NCBI GenBank assembly: GCA_035289745.1
Contig: DATDWF010000041.1
Location: 1 to 20,023 of the forward strand
From: JAUYQE01 sp035289745
GTDB lineage: Archaea; Nanobdellota; Nanobdellia; Woesearchaeales; GW2011-AR9
DNA: 20,023 bases
Direction: 5' to 3'
Part shown: in pieces, positions 14,537 to 20,023 of the stretch
Position numbering within the stretch: position 1 is the first letter of the stretch
Layout of the letters: each line of letters begins with the position of its first letter
The notes under the pieces: model-generated
What the model saw: only the letters and a program-made list of their open reading frames with translations
Database searches by the model: none
What the model was told of the DNA's origin: nothing
Made by a program: the position numbers and the translations under genes

Positions 14537-15721
14537 ATGGAAGCTGTGCTCTCTTTTATTGTACAGTACAAGGCCATCATCCTGTTCTACCTCTGCATCA
14601 TTCTTTTTCTCATCGTTAAACGGAAATCCATCGACCGGCAGGCAAAAATCATCTTGCTCTACCGCATGAAGCTGGGATTGGGCTGGATGGACAAATATGC
14701 AGCCAAATACCGGGCGTGGGTCGTCCTGCTGGGCTATATCGGCGTGGGCGCGGGCTTCGTCGGCTTAGTGCTCATCTCGTACTTGCTCATCAAGAACCTC
14801 TTTGCCATTTTTACAACGCCCACGGCATCAGCAGGCGTTTCTTTAGTGTTACCGGGGGTGAATGTGCCGGGCTTAGGCATTCTGCCGTTCTGGTACTGGC
14901 TGATTGCCATTTTTGTCATTGCTGTCGTGCATGAATTTTCCCATGGGATTGTGGCAAGAGCGCACAATATCCCGGTCAAGCATACGGGCTTAGCTTTTTT
15001 CGGGCCCATCATCGGCGCTTTCGTGGAGCCCGACGAGAAAAAACTGCGGGCCGGGAAAGATATCACCCAATATTCCGTCTATGCCGCCGGGGCTTTTTCC
15101 AATGTTATTCTGGCGCTGCTGGCCTTGCTGCTGCTGGCAGGTGTCTTTACGCCAATACAAGAACGGATGATTGAGCCGACGGGCTTTACTTTTGTATCAT
15201 ATTTTGGAGAGGATTTGCCGGCGGAAGAAGCACAACTTTCTCCGGAAACGCTGGTTACGGGCATTAACGGCAAAGCGACGAAGAGCTTCCAGGAGTTTAG
15301 TGCCGAGCTGCAGTGCGCCCAGCCCGGAGAAACGGTAACGCTGCTCACGCTCGAGAAACAGTATAAGCTAACACTGGCAGAAAGCCCGGATGCGCCCGGA
15401 AAGCCTTTCTTAGGCATCAGCAACATCCGCAATGAGTTTGATGTGAAAGAGCCATATCAAGCTGGCTGGGGGAAAGCTCTTTATGTCGTTATCGATTGGA
15501 CTACAGGCTTCCTGCGCTGGCTGTTCGTGCTGAGCTTGGGCATCGGCTTGTTTAATCTTTTGCCTCTGCCAATTGTCGACGGTGGAAGGATGGCCCAGGT
15601 CTTCCTGCACAACCTGCGGGGCAAGGAAAAAGGCGAACGGCAGTACCGGAAAGTGAGCTTATTTTTCTTGCTGCTCCTGTTGCTAAATTTGTTTGTGCCG
15701 CTGGTGGTGAAGCTGTTTTAG
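14537..15721 (+). CDS. site-2 protease family intramembrane zinc metalloprotease (M50)
   Basis: A 394-residue polytopic membrane protein. The zinc motif 'HEFSHG' is at residues 132-137 in a hydrophobic helix. The second signature 'NLLPLPIVDGG' is at 340-350, with Asp348 as the third ligand. A PDZ-like domain lies between (about 215-300, 'LVTGINGKATKSFQEF'). N-terminal helices at about 5-28 and 63-90 and a C-terminal hydrophobic helix complete the fold. Such enzymes cut membrane-bound regulators or remnant signal peptides. The start at 14537 is chosen because the TATA box lies 29 bases upstream and the previous in-frame start at 14474 falls in the inverted repeat. Substrate unknown. Confidence 0.9.
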   Translation: MEAVLSFIVQYKAIILFYLCIILFLIVKRKSIDRQAKIILLYRMKLGLGWMDKYAAKYRAWVVLLGYIGVGAGFVGLVLISYLLIKNLFAIFTTPTASAGVSLVLPGVNVPGLGILPFWYWLIAIFVIAVVHEFSHGIVARAHNIPVKHTGLAFFGPIIGAFVEPDEKKLRAGKDITQYSVYAAGAFSNVILALLALLLLAGVFTPIQERMIEPTGFTFVSYFGEDLPAEEAQLSPETLVTGINGKATKSFQEFSAELQCAQPGETVTLLTLEKQYKLTLAESPDAPGKPFLGISNIRNEFDVKEPYQAGWGKALYVVIDWTTGFLRWLFVLSLGIGLFNLLPLPIVDGGRMAQVFLHNLRGKEKGERQYRKVSLFFLLLLLLNLFVPLVVKLF

Positions 15722-15746
15722 GAATTTGACAAAGCATTCTTTAAGA

Positions 15747-16850
15747 TTACTTTCTTCGCACCAGCTCCACCACCGCTTCGCTATGCGGCGTCTGCGGGAA
15801 TAAGTCGAAGAGAGCAGCACTCTTGATGGTGTACGCAGAAAATTTAGGAACGTCCCGTTTGAGCTGCTGGATATTGCAAGAAATGTAAATAATCGCTTCC
15901 GGCTGCAATTCTTTTAACCGCAGGATGGTCTTCTGGTCCATGCCGCTGCGCGGCGGGTCGGTGATAACAAATAAAGGCTTGGCAAGAGGCACTTTTTTCA
16001 GCTGCTTGGCGTCGAGAAGCAGGGTGACAGCATTCTTGGCGTGGTTTTCCCGGATGTTGCGCTGCGCGCAGGCGATGGCAGCAGGAATGGCTTCAACGAT
16101 GGTTGTCGATGAAAATAGATCAGCATTGCAGATGCCAAACGTGCCGACGCCCCCATACAGATCCAGCAGATGGGCTTGCTTCGTCTCATAATGTTGCATC
16201 AGTTCTTGCACATACACCTGCATCTGCTCTGCAATGAGCGTGTTATTCTGGAAAAAGCCCAGGAGGGGAAAATTGAAATGTTTGCCTAAGAATGTTTCCT
16301 GCAAGACATCTTTGCCTTTGATGACCTGATAGTCATCGGAAAAGCTGGTTTCAGCATCTTGGAAAGAGGCCAGAACAGTATCGGCAGTGGTCTTTTTAGC
16401 AAATTGTTCTATTTGTTCCAGCGCTTCCGGCAAGCGAGAGGAATCGGCATGGAGAATAAAAGCGATGGCTGAGCTTTCCCGGGGAATTCTGATGACTGCT
16501 GAGCGGAATGTTCCGGTTTTCTGCTGGGCATCAAAAGCGTCAACTTTTTGAAAAAAAGAACGCGCTTCTGACAGCAGACAATTAAGGCGCTCTTCAGCGA
16601 TGGGGCATTGTTGAACATTGACAATTTTTCCGGGTTTGCCTTTCTGCCGCAAGCCCCAGCCGTGGGGATGAAAATAGAAGTCCATTCGGTTGCGGTAGTG
16701 GTACGGTTCGCCGGTAAAGACACGGATGTCAGCGAAGCCCAGCGCATGAGCGAGCGCTTTCTTTTTGTTTTCAACTTGCACAGTGTAGTCGATATGCTGG
16801 GCACTGCAGCCGCCGCAGGTGCCGAAGTAAGGGCAGAGAGGGATAGCCAT
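15747..16850 (-). CDS. RlmD/TrmA-type RNA uracil-C5 methyltransferase with Fe-S cluster
   Basis: A 367-residue SAM-dependent enzyme. The cluster cysteines are Cys6, Cys12 and Cys15 ('CPYFGTCGGC') and Cys82 ('QQCPIAE'). The SAM loop is 'LDLYGGVGTFG' (229-239), followed by 'TDPPRSG' (297-303), catalytic Cys325 in 'YISCN' and the general base in 'SEAVVELV' near the end. There is no TRAM domain. A Pyrococcus relative methylates U54 of tRNA and another works on 23S rRNA, so the target here is open. The start at 16850 is preferred over longer in-frame forms because the TATA element is 27 bases upstream and longer forms would run through the divergent gene. The family is mainly bacterial, so lateral transfer is plausible. 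Confidence 0.87.
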   Translation of the reverse strand: MAIPLCPYFGTCGGCSAQHIDYTVQVENKKKALAHALGFADIRVFTGEPYHYRNRMDFYFHPHGWGLRQKGKPGKIVNVQQCPIAEERLNCLLSEARSFFQKVDAFDAQQKTGTFRSAVIRIPRESSAIAFILHADSSRLPEALEQIEQFAKKTTADTVLASFQDAETSFSDDYQVIKGKDVLQETFLGKHFNFPLLGFFQNNTLIAEQMQVYVQELMQHYETKQAHLLDLYGGVGTFGICNADLFSSTTIVEAIPAAIACAQRNIRENHAKNAVTLLLDAKQLKKVPLAKPLFVITDPPRSGMDQKTILRLKELQPEAIIYISCNIQQLKRDVPKFSAYTIKSAALFDLFPQTPHSEAVVELVRRK

Positions 16851-16873
16851 CAACGAGGCTGGTTGCATAAAGC

Positions 16874-16881
16874 TTTTAAAA
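16874..16881. promoter_or_regulatory. single symmetric TATA element serving two divergent genes
   Basis: TTTTAAAA is a perfect palindrome centred between 16877 and 16878. It is 27 bases from the minus-strand ATG at 16850 and 25 bases from the plus-strand ATG at 16902. No other TATA-like box fits in the 51-base gap, so both genes seem to share it. Confidence 0.55.
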
Positions 16882-16901
16882 TTTTGGATGGAAAAAAGAA
16901 G

Positions 16902-17480
16902 ATGGCTTACTCGACTCTCGACCAATTGCTGGACAGAATCGAAGAGCCAAACCGAAGCCAGTGCTATACATTTCTGGAAAAAAATCGAGAAATTCTCCAA
17001 GCAGCACGAGGGGGGAAATCAAAGCACCAAGCATGGGATGGGGGTTATCTGGATCATATTTCAGAAGTTATGAACATTGCTGTCGTTCTTTATGATGCTT
17101 TCCAACGCACGGGAAGACCCTTGCCGTTCGAACTCTCTGATGCCCTCCTGGTTCTTTTCCTGCATGATGTAGATAAGCCTTGGCGCTACGTGCAAGAGGG
17201 AGACTTAATTAGAGAACGAGAAGAAATGAATACGAAAGAGAAGCGTGATGCTTTTACGGAACAAAAAGTCCAAGAATACGGATTTCAATTAACAGATGCT
17301 CATCACAATGCGCTCAGTTATGTCGAAGGAGAGGTAAAAGACTATAACCCGGACAAGAGGCTGCAACAGCCTTTGGCGGCGTTCTGCCACCTGTGTGACA
17401 CGACGAGTGCCAGAATTTGGTTTGATTATCCTCTCGCAGAGGATGATCCTTGGCGAGGGGCAAGAAGAGGAAGATTTTAA
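16902..17480 (+). CDS. HD-domain phosphohydrolase-like protein
   Basis: A 192-residue protein with the HD pattern: His52 in 'YLDHISEV', 'FLHDVDKPW' (His88-Asp89) and a later Asp166 in 'CHLCDTTSAR'. The protein is helical, has no signal peptide and should be a cytosolic metal-dependent phosphohydrolase of unknown substrate. The start at 16902 is chosen because the shared TATA element is 25 bases upstream; longer in-frame forms overlap the divergent methyltransferase gene. It converges with trxB, overlapping by four bases. Sharing a promoter with an RNA methyltransferase hints at coordinated expression, nothing more. Confidence 0.72.
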   Translation: MAYSTLDQLLDRIEEPNRSQCYTFLEKNREILQAARGGKSKHQAWDGGYLDHISEVMNIAVVLYDAFQRTGRPLPFELSDALLVLFLHDVDKPWRYVQEGDLIREREEMNTKEKRDAFTEQKVQEYGFQLTDAHHNALSYVEGEVKDYNPDKRLQQPLAAFCHLCDTTSARIWFDYPLAEDDPWRGARRGRF

Positions 17481-18400
17481 TCACTTAATTCTGCCAGATA
17501 TTTCTCCGCTTCCATCGCCGCCATGCAGCCGCTGCCCGCGGCAGTGATGGCCTGCCGGTACAGCCGGTCTTGCACATCGCCTGCAGCAAAGATGCCGGAA
17601 AGATTCGTTCGCATGCGCAAGTCTGCTTTGAGATAGCCCTGCTCGTCAAGAGCCAGCTTTCCTGCAAAGAGAGAAGTATTTGGAACGTGGCCGATGGCTA
17701 AAAAGACGCCGTCGGTTTTAAATGGCGAGAACGTTCCCGTTTTCACATCCTTCAGCTTCACACTGGTTACTTTTTTCCCATCGCCGAGAATTTCTTCAAC
17801 GGCTGAATCAAAGAGGAAGCTGATTTTTTGATTTTGTTGGGCGCGCTCCTGCATTATTTTTGATGCCCGTAAACTTTCCCGGCGATGGATGACCGTTACT
17901 TTCGTCGCGAATTTGGTCAGAAAAGTGGCTTCTTCCATCGCCGAATCACCGCCACCGATGACGATGACTTCTTTGCCCCGGAAAAAAAATCCATCACAGG
18001 TCGCGCAAGTCGTCACTCCCCTTCCTTTATACTGCTCTTCTCCAGGAACGCCCAGCCAGCGGGCAGATGCTCCTGTGGCAATGATGAGCGCTTTCGCCTG
18101 CACTTTCTGGCCGCTGGAGAAAGTGAGTTGCAAACCGCCAGGGGCTTGCTCAAAGCCCGTGGCAATGTCGATGATAAATCGCGCGCCAAAGCGTTCTGCC
18201 TGCTTTCTGGCCAGCTGCACCAGTTCGGGACCTTGCACGCCTTCTGGAAACCCTGGAAAGTTTTCCACGCCCGTCGTTAACGTCAGCTGCCCGCCCTCTT
18301 CCGGGCCGGAAATGACCAGCGGGGAAAGATTTGCTCTCGCTGCATAAACCGCAGCCGTACAGCCGGCAATGCCGGTGCCGAGGATGAGGAGGGATTGCAT
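17477..18400 (-). CDS. trxB: thioredoxin reductase
   Basis: A 307-residue low-molecular-weight flavoprotein. The FAD site is 'GTGIAGCTAAVYAAR' (8-22), the redox pair is 'CATC' (132-135), and the NADP site is 'GGGDSAMEEA' (149-158) followed by 'HRRESLR' (172-178), the basic motif that favours NADPH. The C-terminal FAD motif is 'GIFAAGDVQD' (268-277, approximate). It passes electrons from NADPH to thioredoxin in the cytoplasm. The start has a TATA box 25 bases upstream. No cytosolic thioredoxin gene is in the window; the thioredoxin-like lipoprotein at 4180-4536 would be outside the membrane and is not its direct partner. Confidence 0.95.
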   Translation of the reverse strand: MQSLLILGTGIAGCTAAVYAARANLSPLVISGPEEGGQLTLTTGVENFPGFPEGVQGPELVQLARKQAERFGARFIIDIATGFEQAPGGLQLTFSSGQKVQAKALIIATGASARWLGVPGEEQYKGRGVTTCATCDGFFFRGKEVIVIGGGDSAMEEATFLTKFATKVTVIHRRESLRASKIMQERAQQNQKISFLFDSAVEEILGDGKKVTSVKLKDVKTGTFSPFKTDGVFLAIGHVPNTSLFAGKLALDEQGYLKADLRMRTNLSGIFAAGDVQDRLYRQAITAAGSGCMAAMEAEKYLAELSD

Positions 18401-18420
18401 GAAAAGAGAGAAAGATGGTT

Positions 18421-18441
18421 ATTTAAAAAGATGACTGTCAT
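18421..18441 (-). promoter_or_regulatory. trxB TATA box with adjoining palindrome
   Basis: Minus-strand TTTTTAAAT (18421-18429) is centred 25 bases before the trxB ATG. Immediately upstream on that strand lies the palindrome ATGACTGTCAT (18431-18441), placed where a regulator could affect TFB/TBP binding. Confidence 0.5.
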
Positions 18442-18501
18442 AAAAAATTAACAGAAGAAAACCGAAAGAATTAAGATGTTAAGGATGCCTAGGGTTATGG
18501 C

Positions 18502-19845
18502 ATGAAAAAGAACTTTGGGGTATTACTGGGAGTATTACTATTTTTCTTTCTTTTCCTTACCGCCTGCGCCCCCGCAGTTTCTGATGAACAAGTATTCTCC
18601 CAATTAAATAGCTTATCTGAAGAAGAGCTAGATGCTACTTTATCCGAAAAACCTCTTGTAGGAGAGGCTCAAGCAACCCCTTATCAAATAACTCCTCTAA
18701 GAAGGGATATCGTAAAAAATGTAACTCGTAATGTCGAACGAGCAGCAATGACATTTACAAGTTGCACAGATTCAGATGGAGGACCGAACTACAACCAACG
18801 GGGAGAAGTAGCACAAAACTATACGGTGAGAAATACAAATCAACAAAGAACGTTTACAGATACGTGCTTTGATTACAAAAATCTGACAGAATATTACTGT
18901 GTAGGGAACAGTTTTAGAAAAACTACTCAAGAATGTGATTTTAAATGTGTAGACGGGGCGTGTGCAAAATATCTGGAGTACCTCCCGGAGGCTCCCCCAA
19001 ATGAAAATAGAGCTCTGGATATTATTGCTTATATAGACACAGACACAAGCGACTGGTATAGGACTAGAGACCCGGACACAGGCTACTCGCTTACGACCGA
19101 ATGGGGGTTTAATCAGACTGCTACTGAACCAGACGTCCGGCGTGTACTTGACCTTGCTGCTCAACTCTTTTACGAAAAAACCGGCGTATCTCTCATAGTG
19201 CGAGATGTTAGATTACAGTCATTTGATGGAATACCCCCTTATGATTATGAGTGGGTAAAAGAACTTCTTGAGACTGAAGCCGAACCCCCAGAGATGGTAG
19301 CGATATTCTCGCCAAGGGATGGAGCTTGGGTGAATGGGGGGTATTCGGTGTTCTCCCAACCTGTCGAAGAAGACTCCCCCTACTGTAATGAATTTGAGCT
19401 TGCTTATCCAGAGATTGGACAAAAGGGAGCTGGAATAGCGATTATAGACTGGGATCACTATTATGCTGCTTGTGGTTATGACCATGATAATCCACCCGGA
19501 AGGACAAGGATTAGTGAAACGCCAGCTTCTAACGAGTGCTATGGTAATCAGTCAGACATTTGTGTTCTTAGAAATGACGGGTTATATTACCAATGTGAAT
19601 CAACTCTAAGCGACATTTATTCAGAGCGTGACTTTTGGACTACTTCTGTTATCATACATGAAATTACTCATACTTTAGATACGGAAAGTTATGGACATTT
19701 CGGAAGCGTGACTTGTCCCGACGTACCAAAACCCTCCGAAGTTGGTTGGGAGACATTTAGACGGGCACACCAAGAAAATTTTGGCATATGCCCTAAAACA
19801 TTTCCTTTAATTATAGACCATTTCAAAGGATGTTCTGTCTCCTGA
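18502..19845 (+). CDS. lipoprotein with cysteine-rich module and HExxH metallopeptidase-like domain
   Basis: A 447-residue exported lipoprotein: signal peptide with lipobox 'LTAC' (Cys22). A cysteine module spans about 88-154 and starts 'CTDSDGGPNYNQRGEV', with further cysteines at 122, 133, 145, 149 and 154; such 'CxDxDGG' modules recur in DPANN surface proteins as I know them. The C-terminal domain (about 168-447) has 'VIIHEITHTLD' (His386, Glu387, His390) and a possible third ligand His399 in 'YGHFG', suggesting a zinc peptidase. Many cysteines (295, 324, 346, 354, 365, 405, 430, 444) would form disulfides. The gene looks more A/T-rich, with A/T-ending codons, than its neighbours, which may indicate transfer. 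No clear family assignment; no convincing TATA box at the usual spacing. Confidence 0.75.
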   Translation: MKKNFGVLLGVLLFFFLFLTACAPAVSDEQVFSQLNSLSEEELDATLSEKPLVGEAQATPYQITPLRRDIVKNVTRNVERAAMTFTSCTDSDGGPNYNQRGEVAQNYTVRNTNQQRTFTDTCFDYKNLTEYYCVGNSFRKTTQECDFKCVDGACAKYLEYLPEAPPNENRALDIIAYIDTDTSDWYRTRDPDTGYSLTTEWGFNQTATEPDVRRVLDLAAQLFYEKTGVSLIVRDVRLQSFDGIPPYDYEWVKELLETEAEPPEMVAIFSPRDGAWVNGGYSVFSQPVEEDSPYCNEFELAYPEIGQKGAGIAIIDWDHYYAACGYDHDNPPGRTRISETPASNECYGNQSDICVLRNDGLYYQCESTLSDIYSERDFWTTSVIIHEITHTLDTESYGHFGSVTCPDVPKPSEVGWETFRRAHQENFGICPKTFPLIIDHFKGCSVS

Positions 19846-19869
19846 TTTTTCAAGATTGAAGCGACGTTG

Positions 19870-20023
19870 CTATTTCTCCCCCAGCAGCCAATAACTCAGC
19901 ACCCGTACTCCAGAACCGGTCGCCCCTTTCTGCAAATAGTCGTTGTCAATGGTCCAATACGCCGAGCCAGCAATGTCCAGATGCACCCATTTGGCTTTGG
20001 CGACGAACTTGCCTAAGAACACT
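19870..20023 (-). CDS. leucyl aminopeptidase (M17), C-terminal fragment
   Basis: The minus strand is open from the window edge to a TAG at 19870-19872, giving 50 residues. They include 'WVHLDIAGSAYW' and 'KGATGSGVRVLSYWLL', which match the C-terminal end of M17 cytosol aminopeptidases ('AHLDIAGxA', 'KGATGxGVRxL'). The catalytic and metal-binding region lies outside the window. It converges with the lipoprotein gene, leaving a 24-base gap. Confidence 0.85.
   Translation of the reverse strand, partial: VFLGKFVAKAKWVHLDIAGSAYWTIDNDYLQKGATGSGVRVLSYWLLGEK

Noticed and set aside
16608..16901. Longer N-terminus for the HD-domain protein
   Set aside because: The extension is antisense to the conserved N-terminal Fe-S region of the methyltransferase gene and carries no recognisable domain.
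16851..17000. Fifty extra N-terminal residues on the uracil methyltransferase
   Set aside because: They are antisense to the HD gene and run through the shared TATA element; the family normally starts close to the cluster cysteines.

Overview
The window is an archaeal chromosome segment, gene-dense and close to half GC by eye. The evidence for archaea is a 70-residue histone, aIF5A with its hypusination motif, the class I release factor aRF1 (NIKS and GGQ motifs), ribosomal protein eL40, an archaeal-type FAD synthetase (RibL-like), and a consistent promoter layout with a TATA-like box centred 25-29 bases before the start codon, implying mostly leaderless mRNAs. A secreted protein with a 'CTDSDGG ... 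C' cysteine module, of a kind I associate with DPANN (Woesearchaeota-like) surface proteins, suggests that superphylum. That placement is an inference.

Layout. Positions 1-2554 (+): the 3' end of thiI with a rhodanese domain, a Tat-exported trypsin-like protease overlapping it by one base, a cupredoxin-like lipoprotein and a small membrane protein. Positions 2555-4536: an AAA_14/DUF4143 ATPase flanked on the left by an eroded C-terminal remnant, and on the right by the intact copy, of a thioredoxin-like lipoprotein gene (-). Positions 4624-6144 (+): a peptidoglycan-binding/YkuD L,D-transpeptidase-like exported protein, surprising in an archaeon. Positions 6177-10976 (-): a split MetE-type methionine synthase pair, ribL, and a large fusion of glutamine-dependent asparagine synthase with a Dph6-type diphthine-ammonia ligase domain. 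Positions 11077-14333: aRF1, an unknown protein (-), a SprT-like metalloprotein, histone, aIF5A and eL40 (an information-processing block). Positions 14338-14484 hold an intergenic element with nested inverted repeats. Positions 14537-18400: a site-2 protease, an RlmD/TrmA-type uracil-C5 methyltransferase (-) and an HD-domain protein (+) that share one symmetric TATA element, and thioredoxin reductase (-). Positions 18502-20023: a zinc-metallopeptidase-like lipoprotein and the 3' end of a leucyl aminopeptidase gene (-).

How the genes fit together. One theme is translation: s4U and m5U RNA modification, aIF5A, the possible diphthamide ligase, aRF1 and eL40. The other is the cell envelope: a Tat protease, three lipoproteins, a thioredoxin-like CxxC lipoprotein, the YkuD protein and an intramembrane protease. 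The most unusual items are the AsnB-Dph6 fusion, the L,D-transpeptidase-like protein, the structured element downstream of eL40, and the divergent gene pair on a single palindromic TATA box. I found no tRNA, rRNA, CRISPR array or complete insertion sequence.
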